NCBI RefSeq assembly: GCF_958295425.1
Contig: NC_081142.1
Span: 24,712,469-24,776,468 of the forward strand
Length of the DNA: 64,000 nucleotides
Source: Solea solea
Taxonomy: Eukaryota; Chordata; Actinopteri; Pleuronectiformes; Soleidae
Reading direction: 5' to 3'
Of this stretch, positions 24,216 through 35,627 are shown piece by piece. The translations under genes were made by a program, and so were the position numbers. Positions within the stretch are counted from its first letter, which is position 1, and the number at the start of each line of letters is the position of its first letter. The notes under the pieces are model-generated. The model searched no databases, was not told the origin of the DNA, and saw only the letters and a program-made list of their open reading frames with translations.

Positions 24216-25730
24216 AAGTGTGGATTCTCACTGACACTCAGGCTGTTTAAAGACGTCTTGTTGGTCTTTCATTAAACTTTAAAGTATGATTTCACCTTCA
24301 CTGTTCCACAGTTAAAATGAACCGTGATGAAGCAGAAAAGACTGAACCAGAGTTTAAACCACAGTTACAACATTGAATAAAGGAAAGAACGCAGGGAATA
24401 TTGCAGTTAAAGGTCAGAGTGGAGAATAAACACCAAGCGCTTTTTCTTTTTCTCTGGAAGGCTCCCTCCACATTTTCAGATTCAGCAGCGGAGTCCGTGC
24501 CAAGTGGAGTCCATTCATCATGTCCCGCAGGTCTGAAGTGGACTGTGTCTGCAGAGGACTTCATAAATCCACCAGAGTGCTCTTAATGAAGCGCTGAGAT
24601 CCTGGACTCTGAGATTTACATACACGTCAAACCTTTGCTGCTTTCACACTCTTTTTAAAACTCCACCACTTCCTGTTGTCCTCTGTGTCCACACTAACGT
24701 TCACACTAATGTCCACACGCACGTCCACACTAACGTCCTGCCTGCTTATATTTAGTGTGATCAAATGTGACATTTGTGTTATAATCCCATGTTTTGGACT
24801 GAATCTGATCATATTTACAGACTTTTTTTACTGGTTTCTAATCTGGAGGTGAGAAACCTTTATTTTGAAGGGTCTGGTGATGCTGAGATGATTTCAATAA
24901 TAATAATGATTTTTATAAAAAAATACTATATTTTTTTCCATGTTGTTTTAACTGAATTAAAAGCACATCATCGGACTGTTTTCAGATTATTTAGAAAGAG
25001 TTTTGGTTTAAAACCCCAGTTATAATAAGATTTAAATGTAATAACTTATTTATTCATATTATCTTATAATAACACAGTGACACTTTCTTGTTTGTGACTT
25101 CTGCTCTTAATCTATATTTTCTGATCATCTTGTTGATTCTATTGTATGTTTTATTTCTTCTAGAATGTATTGTATGTTTTATAATTGTATAGAAAACACT
25201 TTGGATGTACAGTAACATATGGGTGTTGCACAACAGATTACATACATTTCTTTAGCGATCTTTTTAAAATGATAATGTTTATAATGTTTGTTTTGTTATT
25301 ATTTGTGAAAGGTCACAGCTGATCATCTGAAATTTGACTTATAATATATAATAATAAATAAAATATCTTCAGTTTGGCTCTAACACCCTCGTAATTTGGA
25401 GAATCATGACACCTCCGTCTGTTTGCGTGTGCGTGTGCGTGTGTGTGCGTGTGCGTGCATACGTGCATGTCTGCGTGCATGTGTTTGTGTGTGTCTCAGA
25501 AGATTGATGACCCTCTGTAAAAAGACTCTTAATAAACATCAGTGAAGTGTCAGTGGTGAAACACACCCACACACACACACACACACTGTTCACACAATAA
25601 TACATGGATATTCTTATTTTATGAGAACATGATCAGCTGTTTTTAATTCTCTTCTTTTTCACCTTATTTCCACATTTAAATGTTTTTTTTATTCTGAAGA
25701 TCATTGTTCATATACTGTATATAAATAAGA
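24216..25730. other. non-coding, nothing certain
   Basis: 24450-24600 is a unique GC-richer block. CA and TG runs lie at 25421-25465 and 25563-25588. No gene. Confidence 0.35.
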
Positions 25731-26328
25731 TATGACTTAACCCATACATGCATATCTATGTGTGCATATATAATGTATGTGTGTGTACATGTTATATGAA
25801 AATATATATGTACATTATTATTTATTTATACATAGTGAATTTATCTATAGGATTTATGTATAGTGTATATATGTATAGTATACATGTTTATATATATAGA
25901 ATTATTTGCATGTTTTATATATACTGAGGTGTATATATTTACATATTTATATATGCCTATAATTATAAACAAGCATGTACAGTATTTATATACCGTACAC
26001 ACACACACACATACATAAATGTTATATATTCACATGCATTGAATTTCCATATATAAAATGAAGGTTACATGAGGTAAAATATGCACATGACGTACAATTA
26101 TAAAACATGAATTTATATATTTGAGCATATATTTTTAATGTGTGTGTGTGTAGATATAGAAATAATTTTAATATAGTGAAAATAATGTATCAGCACATTG
26201 ATGCTTGTTTTTCAATCATAAAAGATGCAAATTTAGTATCTAAAAAAAACTTAAAAAATGTAAATATTGTGTCACATTTATATATACTGTACACACACAT
26301 ACACACACATGGAGCTCTGACAGTTATG

Positions 26329-26367
<39 letters not shown>

Positions 26368-26400
26368 CATATATATACATATACATACATACATGAGCTA
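25731..26400. repeat. TA/TG/CA-rich low-complexity region
   Basis: Mixture of TATATG, ATATAT and CACACA tracts, the purest at 26326-26392. Open frames here are artefacts. Confidence 0.8.
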
Positions 26401-26861
26401 TTGAACCCTGGCACATTTATTCTCTGTCTGTTTACAATATTCTGTATTTCCACCATAAAAAGCATGTATCTGTCACATTTGGATGAGGCGGAGCTTCCCT
26501 CGCCGCTGTATAACGCCGTGTTAAAGTCACTCGTGCGTGAAATGGTGTTTTAAAATAAATGAAAGTGAGCAGAGAGTGAGCGGAGCAGGAATATTACCAT
26601 GTCACACTGACAGACAGCAGATTAAATAAGAGCCAAAGTGTCTCCTGCGTCTCCAGCCCTGATATTGACATGTCGCCGCCGCTCAGGCCATTTCTCATTG
26701 TCACATCAGCACAAAGCATTATGGGAGATCAATCTCAGCACCTTACATCACACACACACTTTAAAGACTTTAAAGACTTTAATGAGCTGCTGCTTTTATT
26801 ATTCCAGGAAATTTACTCAGTGTTCTGGACCACAACGACAAAACATCACTGTCTCTGAGAC
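26401..26861. other. non-coding, possible conserved block
   Basis: A unique stretch including GGCCATTTCTCATTGTCAC and GCATTATGGGAGATCAATC without coding signal. Confidence 0.25.
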
Positions 26862-27552
26862 GAAACACGACGAGACACGACGAGACATGAGACACGACGA
26901 GACATGGGACACGACAAGATACGTCGAGACACGACGAGACACGGCGAGACACGACGAGACACGGCGAGACACGACGAGACATGGGATACGAAGAGACACG
27001 GGACACGTCGAGACACAGGACATGACAAGACATGAGACACGGGACACAGCGAGACACAACGAGACAAGGGAACACGACAAGACACAGGACACGTCGAGAC
27101 ACGGGACACGATGAAACACGGGACACAACGAAACACGGGATACGACGAGACATGACGAAACATAGGACACGACGAGACACGGGACATGGCGAGACATGAG
27201 ACACGGGACACAACGAGACACAGGACACAACGTGACACGGGACAAGACGGGACACAGGTAACGGGACACACGGGACACAACGAGACACGGGACAAGACCA
27301 GACAAGACAAGACAAGACACGAGACATGACGAGACGCGACGAGACATGAGACACGATGAGACATGAGACACGGGACACAACGAGAAACGACGAGACATGA
27401 GACACGGGACACGACGAGACACAACGAGACACGGAACACAACAAGATACGGCGAGACATGAGACACGGGACACCACGGGACACTACGAAAACCCGGGACA
27501 CGACGAGACATGAGACACGGGACACAATAAGACACAGGACACGACGAGTGTC
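26862..27552. repeat. GACAC/GAGACA minisatellite, nearly T-free
   Basis: About 690 bp of GACACGACGA, GACACGGGACAC and GAGACATGAGACAC variants. The plus strand is almost free of T, giving strong strand asymmetry. Three minus-strand frames of more than 200 residues (Val-Ser-Arg-Val-Ser-Cys strings) arise from it and are not genes. Confidence 0.97.
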
Positions 27553-27562
27553 GACACTTGTC

Positions 27563-27700
27563 ATAGCTTATGTGTGGCTAATGTGTAGCATGGTTAGCTT
27601 ATGTGTGGCTAATTTGTAGCATGGTTAGCTTATGTGTGGCTAATTTGTAGCATGGATAGCTTATGTGTAGCATGGGCAGCTTATATGTAATAATGTAGCA
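27563..27700. repeat. 31-bp minisatellite
   Basis: About four copies of a unit that starts AGCTTATGTGTGGCTAAT and continues TTGTAGCATGGTT, the last ones shortened. Confidence 0.9.
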
Positions 27701-27783
27701 TATGTAGCTAATCTGTTTATTAGGAAAACTGTAAAAAAAAAAACTGTTCAGTGAGTTTTAAAATTTCATTCTTCTAAAAAACA

Positions 27784-27953
27784 GCTTACTCCTCCTCATC
27801 CTCCTCCTTGTTCTCCTCTTCTTCCTCCTCCTCGTCCTCCTCCTTGTCCTCCTCCTGGTCCTCCACCTTGTCCTCCTCCTGGTTCTCCTCCTTGTCCTCC
27901 TCCTCGTCCTCCTCCTTGTTCTCCTCTTCGTCCTCCTCCTCGTCCTCCTGGTT
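27784..27953. repeat. pyrimidine-rich CCTCCT tract
   Basis: About 170 bp of TCCTCCTCCTTGTCCTCC-type units with G as almost the only purine. A candidate triplex-forming sequence. Confidence 0.9.
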
Positions 27954-28004
27954 GGTTGTGTAGGTTCGCCGTCAACTGAACGTCAGTGTCTTTTTGTTGC
28001 TCTT

Positions 28005-28017
28005 TGACCTTTGACCC
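28005..28017. promoter_or_regulatory. DR1 nuclear-receptor-like site
   Basis: TGACCTTTGACCC is two direct half-sites with a 1-bp spacer, the consensus for HNF4/RXR-type receptors. No promoter is visible nearby, so function is open. Confidence 0.35.
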
Positions 28018-28131
28018 ATCGTTTCCTGTAAGTTCTTCAGAATGTCACACAGAAAAAACATTCTTCATTCAGAGGACAGACTCCACGTCCACTGTGATCA
28101 AAGAATCAAAGAGACGTGAGCGTGTTTGACT

Positions 28132-28133
<2 letters not shown>

Positions 28134-28184
<51 letters not shown>
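28134..28184. repeat. CA microsatellite
   Basis: About 25 uninterrupted CA units. Confidence 0.97.
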
Positions 28185-28187
<3 letters not shown>

Positions 28188-28410
28188 CTCAGTGTTTACA
28201 CTGGTGATTTTTACCTGCGTCACAACACAAACACTCAGACTCAGGAGAGTCACAGTCTCTGTCTGAGACTCTGAGGGGTTTGAAAAATAAAATAATATGT
28301 ATATAAATATTGAGTATATGTGTGTGAGTGTGTGTATATGTATATACGTATACGCATATATATATACATATCAATGCAAAGAGACAAAATGTTTCTGATC
28401 ACATGGAAAG

Positions 28411-28472
28411 AAGAAAATAGTTGGACAGTTGTGTGTATACGTATATACACACAACTGTCCAACTATTTTCTT
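28411..28472. repeat. perfect palindrome, 29-bp arms, 4-bp loop
   Basis: The arm at 28411-28439 (starting AAGAAAATAGTTGGACAG) is repeated exactly in inverse at 28444-28472, with CGTA between. Either strand could extrude as a hairpin. The adjacent 28305-28372 is TA/TG-rich. Confidence 0.95.
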
Positions 28473-29635
28473 TTTTGTGTCCTTTTTGTGTGTGTCCTTG
28501 TGAGGAAATTTTTTTTGAGGAGAATGAAGTTTGAAGTTTTTAAAACAGTTACATTTGTTTTTGCAGATCCACACAGCGCTATCATACATGTTGTAGGTAA
28601 ACACTGCCACCTAGTGGCCAGTACTTTCTTCAGAATGTTGGTGTCCACATTATTATTTATTTACAGTTTATCTTTAACGTATAAAACCAAACTCAAGTCC
28701 AGGTTTATAAATATTAACTTTATGTTTTCCTGTTAAACAAAAGCAATAAACTTCTTCTGTTATTTATAAAACATATTTCAGTACAAAATATAATCATTTT
28801 AAATCTACAAGTATTGTAAAAAATTCAATATTGACAGATTTTTATTATAAATGTTTTAAATACTGAATATTAATGTTTGAGAATCTTCCATCAGTGACAC
28901 AAAGAAACATTTATATTTATTTTCTTTATGTAAAAATATATAATATATTTTAAATGTGTTAAAAAATATACATCCAGCTGTAAAAACTCACCAGTTCATC
29001 AAATCTCAGACATTTCTATTTTAATAATTAATTATATACTTGTGTTTATGTGGATACATTTAACATGAAGTGTATCGCTGTATGTATTGCACTACCAGAA
29101 AACATGTTTTTATTGAGTAAATACCATAATACTTAAATATTTAGAGAAACTCTGTTGCCTTTAAAAGCTTCAATAACACAAACTCTCTTCATTTTAATGA
29201 AAATATTAAGTATTAAAATGACGCAATTTTCAATTCTAACTTTAGTTTACTTCCATTCTCTTTGGAAATACGACTGAAAACTTCACTCAAATATCAATCA
29301 TTTACTTCTTATGTGTGAATATTTGATCATTTTATTTTGATTTGTTGAACTGAATATCTTAGATTTTTTTAGCTCAACAAAAATAATTTAGCAGAATTTT
29401 TTGACATTTTATGCAGCAAATAAATAATAATGAATTTACTGAGACAAATAACAATCAACAGAAAATGAAAATCCTGTCAAATTTAAACCAAAGACGTTTC
29501 TTTGTCACAATAAACTCTATATATTTGATTTATGGACAAATGATTATCAATATTTTTACTTCTTTTTCTTACATTTTATGAAGAAAACATCTGATCATGT
29601 TTGTGTTTAATGAACTGAGGAGGAGGAGGAAAAAT
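28473..29635. other. AT-rich non-coding
   Basis: No gene. A CTCF-core-like word TGCCACCTAGTGG lies at 28605-28617. Confidence 0.4.
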
Positions 29636-29735
29636 AAATATATATATGTATATATATATATATATATATTTTTATATATATACTGTATATATAGATATAT
29701 ATCTATATATCTATATATATATATACTGTATACAT
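29636..29735. repeat. TA microsatellite
   Basis: TATATA with ATCTATA and ACTGTATA interruptions. A unique block (29740-29860) with GAATATTTATTTCCC follows. Confidence 0.9.
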
Positions 29736-29739
29736 AATA

Positions 29740-30330
29740 TCTTCAGAATGCAGAAACAGCAAATCTCTGTCGTCAAGAATGCTGAATATTTATTTCCCAG
29801 GACGCAGCGTGAGTTAATTGAAAGAGCTGACCTCGCTGTCTGTCTGTCTCGGTCTGATGGACGTGTGTCAAAAAAAAGAGGCAACAACATTTTACAAGTT
29901 TTAGCAACATTTATGATGTTTTAATGTAGATATTTCTCTTTAAATGTAGTTACAATTCACCTGGTGACATTTAAACACACCATAATGTCCTCAAATGTCA
30001 AACAACACACAGGATATGTATGTTTTAACAAGATCTATGTTGTTTTAATGTAGACATTTATCTTTAAATGTAGTTAAGGAGGACACTTGAATGCATCACC
30101 ACTTAAACGCACCACCATAACCACACGTCAAAAACATGTAATATATATAGGTTTTAGCAAAATGTATGTTGTTTGGACATTTAAACGCACCACCACAACC
30201 TCAAACGTCTCCAAACTCACAGGATATTTAAGTTTTAAGAACATTTATGTTGTTTTCACGTTGCTTTTTCTTGTTAAGTGTGAGGGAAAGTTTAAAAAAG
30301 TGGGAACAAAGGCACAGAATGGTGACCTAC
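29740..30330. other. non-coding with short internal repeats
   Basis: Three related stretches at about 29900-29970, 30020-30110 and 30140-30260 share TTTATGTTGTTTTAATGTAG-like and CATTTAAACGCACCACCA-like words. This is an imperfect tandem arrangement of about 110-125 bp. No gene. Confidence 0.5.
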
Positions 30331-30690
30331 ATGAGTGTTAGTGCATGATTTGTGTTATAATTGAAAGCGGCTGAGGGATGCATTAATTAGTGGAGGGTTT
30401 TTTTCCCCCTCCGTCATTATGAACAGCAGCGACACAAAGCACTCCATGTAATTGATATTGTGAACAAAGATCATAAAATCTACTCTAAATCAAATAAAAA
30501 ATAGTTAATTGGCCGACTTATTACAATCCACAGTCCATTATGGAGAATTATTCTTTTTTCGGGGGGTAATTGATTTTCTAATAGAACATTTGGTTTTTGA
30601 AATGACCCTTTTTTTTCAATTAAAGCCGTTTAATTGGAACTATATCTTTTTCAATCACTGTACGTTGTTTCATTAAACCATGTCGGGGAC
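30331..30690. other. candidate conserved non-coding element, strongest in the window
   Basis: 360 bp of non-repetitive AT-rich DNA dense in homeodomain cores: GATGCATTAATTAGTGG, GTAATTGATATTG, GTTAATTGGCCG, GGTAATTGATTTTC, CAATTAAAGCCGTTTAATTG. No frame, no repeat and no similarity to other parts of the window. Regulatory assignment is inference. Confidence 0.35.
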
Positions 30691-30879
30691 ATAAAGGACG
30701 CTCTGACTCTCAAAGTGTTTGACATTTGACTCTTTGTGGAAATTTGTGCCTTTGACAAAATGACGTCTGACAAAAGTATAAATACAAATATTCTCATCAA
30801 ACTTATCGTTAAATAATTAAATCTGCAAAAAAAGAAAAAACAAGCATGTGTGTAAATACAGAGTTAGGTTATGTTTTTA

Positions 30880-31012
30880 TTCAACAACACTGTTGTGAAA
30901 ACATGAAGAGCAGCAACAATGACAGGGTGAATATATGAAAGGGAGAAAATGTGAGAAAGGAAACAGTAAAACAATAATTATATAAAAGATAATGACCAGG
31001 TTTATAGTCAAT
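30880..31012 (+). repeat. left copy of a local duplication, flank
   Basis: GGAGAAAATGTGAGAAAGGAAACAGTAAAACAA and neighbouring sequence recur at 31900-31990 in the same order, each time leading into a 39-bp array. Confidence 0.8.
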
Positions 31013-31345
31013 GTATGACTGCCAAATAGTGAGCTGTTCTATAAATCCAGCTACAGACTGGCTTCCAAATAATTACATATTCTATATATCCAGCAACAGA
31101 CTGACTGCCAAATATTGAGCTATTCTCTATGTTCAGCAAAAGACTGGCTGCTAAACAATGACATATTGTATATATCCACCAACAGACTGGCTGCCAAATA
31201 GTGAGCTGTTCTATAAATCCAACAACAGTCTGACTGCCAAATAGTGAGCTGTTATATAAATCCAGCAACAGAATGACTGCTAAATAATGAGCTATTCTTT
31301 ATATCCACCAAGAGGCTGATTGCCAAATAATGAGCAGTTCTTTAT
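31013..31345. repeat. 39-bp minisatellite, array 1
   Basis: About 8 units of 39 bp built from GACTGCCAAATAGTGAGCTG and TTCTATAAATCCAGCAACA. Minus-strand frames over it encode repeated Gly-Ser-Gln-Ser-Val-Ala and are artefacts. Confidence 0.93.
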
Positions 31346-31899
31346 TTTGTGTATAAAATGTAAACACCTTTGTTCTCAGTGAATCCTTTATTTCAGTTTA
31401 ACCTGTTTCCTGTATTTCTGATGACATATGTGGATCATTTTATGTCAAAAAAATAAATTCCTTATACTTATGATATGTAATTAAAACAGGTTAAGACGCA
31501 GCGGTGAATGCAATTATGTTCAGTGAAGGACTTGAACTGAGCTGTGAACGCTGCAGATCTATGACAGTGTTTGACGGCTTAAATAACTGGAAGCATAAAA
31601 ACATAACAGATAAACATCAGTGCATCAGAACGCAGCACGTCGCCACATGTGACTGAACTGAGCTCAGTGCAGCTGCTGGCACCTTCTCAAGGTCAAATTC
31701 AACCACTTTTCAACCACTTTTCAGGTTATTTTTGATTATTTTCCAGCACTGTGCAGCTGTGGAAGATTAATTAATTATGAATATATACAAACTCAAAAGG
31801 GTTTATTTTACTGTTTCTGTCATTGTTTTTACTTATTCCTCCATTTGCAAAGCAAATTATTCAGCCAATAAGCAATTCTTGTGAAAGATATACAGTCAG
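31346..31899. other. non-coding between the two duplicated arrays
   Basis: No gene recognised. 31851-31885 (ATTATTCAGCCAATAAGCAAT) is repeated at 32309-32330. Confidence 0.4.
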
Positions 31900-32084
31900 T
31901 CATTGTTTTTATTCAATGAGTAGCAGTAACAATGACAGAGTGAATCAATGAAATGGAGAAAATGTGAGAAAGGAAACAGTAAAACAAGAACTATTTAAAG
32001 TATAATAATTTGATATATATTAATATATTCAATATATATTTGTAATTTTTTATATTTGATAGTAAATTGTGATGAGACAAGAAT
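31900..32084 (+). repeat. right copy of the local duplication, flank
   Basis: Matches 30880-31012, including TTTTTATTCAA, AACAATGACAG and the GAGAAAGGAAACAGTAAAAC word, followed by AT-rich sequence. Confidence 0.75.
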
Positions 32085-32305
32085 AAAGCTGTTACATCCA
32101 CCAGCAGACTGTCTGCCAAATAGTGAGCCGTTCTACAAAGCCAGCAACAGGCTGAATGCCAAATAGTGAGCTGTTCTACAAATCCAGCAACAGACTGACT
32201 GCCAAATAGTGAGCTGTTTTGCAAATCCAGCGGCAGACTGACTGCCAAATAGTGAGCTATTCTCTATATCCACCAACAGCCAAATAGTGAGCAGTCTAAA
32301 AAGCT
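32085..32305. repeat. 39-bp minisatellite, array 2
   Basis: Five to six units of the same 39-bp motif as array 1, with variants such as TTCTACAAAGCCAGCAACAG. Confidence 0.93.
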
Positions 32306-32340
32306 AATTATTCAGCCAATAAACAATGTTTGTGATATTT

Positions 32341-32495
32341 TGTGAGGATGATGATGATGGTGATGATGATGATGATGATGTTGGTGATGATGATAACAAT
32401 GGTGAGGATGATGGTGAGGATGATGATGGTGAGGATAATGGTGAGGATGATGGTGATGCTAATGGTGAGGATGATGATGGGTGGGGGTTGGGTGG
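32341..32495. repeat. GAT/GGT trinucleotide repeat
   Basis: GATGATGATGGTGATG-type units for about 150 bp. Asp/Met-rich and Ile-rich frames are artefacts. Confidence 0.95.
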
Positions 32496-33055
32496 TGGAG
32501 GTTCTCAGTGCTGAGCTCCTGGCGGTGGTCATGACAGAGGAATGTCTGCTGACAGCACACATGCAGCCATCTGCTGGATCAGCCTCCTCCTCCACCCACC
32601 ACCTCATCAGGATGCTGCCTCCACCACTGGCAAACGCAACAAGCTAATTAGTAGATTTACTGTTGCTAATTACACATGCACAGGAGTGTTGCAGGAGATT
32701 TCTGTGGCTCGGCTCGTGTGCACAGTTTCCCCTCAATTAAGGACAAATGTAGCATGTAAGACTGTGTGATTGTGTTTTTACACCCACTCCTGCGTGACGC
32801 TGATGCACACTGACACTCGACAGACAGCTGGGATGGCTGAGGGCCACCTGACTTCTGAGAGCTGAGAGGAAGACGGGGAGGAGGAGGAGGAGATCCTCAT
32901 ACGAGTCCCCCTGTGACCAAACATGTGTGAGTGCTGAGGAGAAAACACCCACAATGTATAATAACAACATGCTGCTCTATTCTCTGTCTTTTACTGTCAA
33001 TTAAGAAGCGAGCAACAACATGAACGAGCCAACTGTTTCTTTTCATGTCTTCTGT
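32496..33055. other. non-coding; possible conserved block
   Basis: 32625-32765 is unique with AAGCTAATTAGTAG and TTGCTAATTACACATGC. A CTCF-like word (reverse CCAGCAGATGGCTGC) is at 32563-32577. Confidence 0.3.
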
Positions 33056-33285
33056 ACCAAAGTCCATAGAGAAAATCAATGATTTTAACATCACACACAC
33101 AGAGTACCCTAACCCTAGTGACCACACGAGGCAGCAGAGGACCAGCAGCTCCTGTGTCCCTGCCAGCTAAAATCACTGATTTTCTCTATGGACTTTGGTG
33201 TGGGAGAGTGAGTGGTTTACAACTTCACTTTCCTGTTGGAAAGGTCTGCCTGACAGTGAGATTAAGACGTAAACATGAGACTTAA
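33056..33285 (-). mobile_element. family-A fold-back repeat, internally deleted
   Basis: Minus orientation: the left arm is joined through CCCTAACCCTAGTGACC to GAGGCAGCAGAGGACCAGCA and a full right arm ending CTGACAGTGAGATTAAGACG. The central AACTTAGTG segment is missing. Confidence 0.85.
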
Positions 33286-33429
33286 AGTGACGCAGATTTC
33301 ATGAATCTTTATTTCAGTGTGAGTTTCTGGTTCTCAGCTCTGACGTAAGTGTCAGTACGTCAGTATAAACGCAGTGGAACTGAAATATCACTGTAAGAGA
33401 ACATGAACCCTGCTGCTCACTAACTCTGC

Positions 33430-33725
33430 CTCTAACCAGAGCTCAGAGTGCAGTCATTAACAGAGTGCAGTGCCAGCAGCTGCCTCTGCTTTTCTGCCTT
33501 ATTACTGGCAAAGGCAGAGTTTCAGCTTCAGCAGAAGCCCACAGGGTCTCTACATATTAATGAACCTCTCCTCCACGTGGGAATAGCAGGAGCATCTCCT
33601 TCTCCTTCCACCTCCTTCATTATGCACATTTGTTTAATTAAAAGAGTGTGTTTTAGGGAAATGAGCCGCTGTCGAGGGCCTTGGGGGGGGCGGGGCCTCT
33701 CACTGGGATTGTGAGCTGCTGGCAT
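33430..33725. other. candidate conserved non-coding element
   Basis: Unique block with TCTACATATTAATGAACC and TTTGTTTAATTAAAAGAG. Overlapping frames have no known family. Confidence 0.3.
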
Positions 33726-34014
33726 TTAGATGGAGAGTCAGACTGATGTGGATCAGACCTGAGACCTGGTGGCAAACTGTGTCGTCTTTAGTCATGTACA
33801 CAGCGTTCTGATCATTTAGACATGTAGAGAGAGAGAAAGAATAAATATACAGTCACATGATGTGAAAGTAAAATAAAATATTGTAATGGAGGATGGAGGA
33901 GGAGAAATAAAGTCCAGCTGCATGAAAACATGGCCTCAGGCAGCTACACAGTCCTTCACCTATAGAATGTATACTAGCCTCTGTGTGCACTATCCTAACA
34001 ATATGTTTTCCACT

Positions 34015-34185
34015 TTATCTCAATGTTACGCAGACTCAACAGGAAACTGAAGTTTGCAAACTGCTTTTTTTCTCCCACACCAAACCCCATAGAGAAAATC
34101 AGTGATTTTAGCTGGCGGGGACACAGGTGCTGCTGGTCTACTGCTGCCTCCTGTGGTCACTTTGTGTCACTAAATTAAATCCAAA
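34015..34185 (+). mobile_element. family-A fold-back repeat, left half
   Basis: Contains CAACAGGAAACTGAAGTTTG, CTCCCACACCAAAC, AGAAAATCAGTGATTTTA and GCTGGCGGGGACACAGG, ending after GTCACTTTGTGTCAC. Confidence 0.83.
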
Positions 34186-34493
34186 TGTAGGATTTTTAAT
34201 GCCGATTTATTTTTAAATTAAATTTCCCTTTAATAACCTCCACTTTCTTTATCTATTTATAATTTACTGTAATGATTTGTATACACTATTTTTCTTGTCT
34301 TTATGTGTGTGAAATAAACAAAAGAGACTAAAATTACTGAGAAATGTATACTGTACATTAAAAAAAAGAAAAGGTCCAACTTTACAAGGTTAAAGGAACA
34401 CGAGGCGGAGAAATGGAGTCCAGCTGCGTGAAAACAAAGGCCTGGGGCAGCTTTTAAACTCAAAGCACACAGTCCTTCATCATTAATGAGAGC
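34186..34493. other. AT-rich non-coding
   Basis: No gene or clear repeat. Confidence 0.4.
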
Positions 34494-34560
34494 GACGATC
34501 AGATAAGATCAGATAAGATCACATAAGATCAGATAAGATCACATAAGATCAGATAAGATC
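34494..34560. repeat. AGATAAGATC decamer repeat
   Basis: Six to seven units of AGATAAGATC or ACATAAGATC. Each unit contains a GATAAG GATA-factor core. Confidence 0.9.
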
Positions 34561-34638
34561 AGCTCCTCTGGAACAATAACACAAGTAAACAGCACTTCAT
34601 ATTTCTCTGTATACATTATCCTTTCACTGTCCAGATCA

Positions 34639-34802
34639 CACACGCACATACACAAACATGCACACACGCACGCACACACACGTACATGCACACACTCGCA
34701 CACACACACATACACATACATACAAGCACACACGCACGCACACACACACGCACTCACACACGCACGCACACACATGTGGACACACACACGCACACATGTT
34801 GG
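34639..34802. repeat. CA/CGCA microsatellite
   Basis: CACACA mixed with CGCA and TACA. Translated frames are artefacts. Confidence 0.95.
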
Positions 34803-34834
34803 ACATTCATGACTTGAAGGGACATTGCATTGAC

Positions 34835-35060
34835 TTACATTCATTTCCTGGAGACTTACTCTAACCTTTACTACTCTAACAATTACTACTGGCCTAATCC
34901 TAACCCTGACCCTAACCCTAACCTCAATCTAACCTTAAAACATATCTTCACCTTAAAATGTAGTTATTTATGATGTGGGGACTTGATTTTTGTCCCCACA
35001 AGGAAGGCAAGTCCCCATGTGACTGTGTAAACAGTTTTAGGTCCCCACAACATTAGTAAT
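34835..35060 (-). repeat. dispersed repeat with telomere-like CCTAACCC words
   Basis: Reverse-orientation relative of 8590-8735: CCTGGAGACTTACTCTAACC, CTAACCCTGACCCTAACCCTA, then GATTTTTGTCCCCACAAGG and TTAGGTCCCCACAAC. It abuts a CA run (35061-35114). The telomere-like words are part of the repeat. Confidence 0.65.
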
Positions 35061-35114
35061 ACCCGCACACGCACGCACGCACACACACGCACACATGCAC
35101 ACACATGCACACAC

Positions 35115-35480
35115 AGCTTCTTAATTCCACTTTTTAACGCTGACAGTTTTGTGGAGAATATGAAACAAACTCCAGTTTTAATTGCTTTTGACTGTCGTTA
35201 ACAAAGGGGACTCATTTAGACGAGACACAAAACCCTCCTCAGTCGTCCTGACCCACTTCCTGTCTGCCTCCACAAAAAAGGAGAGAAACTTTTTAATTCA
35301 AAGTGCCGTGTAGATTAATTTTCTGATATGTTAAACATTGTTCTGCACACTAATTGACACCGTTTTTTAAATATTTTTTTATTGTGCATCGAGTCCTTTC
35401 ATGGAGGCGTTTAATTAAAAAGGCAGAAGACGCTTTTATGGCACGTTATAGAGCAGAAATTAGCCAATTACTGTTTTGTG
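35115..35480. other. candidate conserved non-coding element
   Basis: Unique TAAT-rich block: CTTCTTAATTCCAC, AGATTAATTTTCTG, CACTAATTGACACCG, GGCGTTTAATTAAAAAGG, AATTAGCCAATTACTG. No frame. Confidence 0.33.
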
Positions 35481-35627
35481 TTTGAGGCTGAAATGACCAT
35501 CACTGTGTCCGACTGTCTGTGTGTGTGAGGCTCCGCCCCCACCCAAACAAAAAAAGCACTGTATATATTTAATATTCTGAGATTAAAAAAAACAGCTATA
35601 ATTTCTCTGTGGGACTGTTCATGGGTT

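Noticed and set aside
26779..27564. Three overlapping minus-strand frames of 219-261 residues rich in Val-Ser-Arg
   Set aside because: All three frames of the same strand stay open because the minisatellite lacks stop-forming triplets. No known protein resembles them.
34897..34930. Interstitial telomere
   Set aside because: The CCTAACCC words are irregular and belong to a dispersed repeat also present at 8.6 kb.
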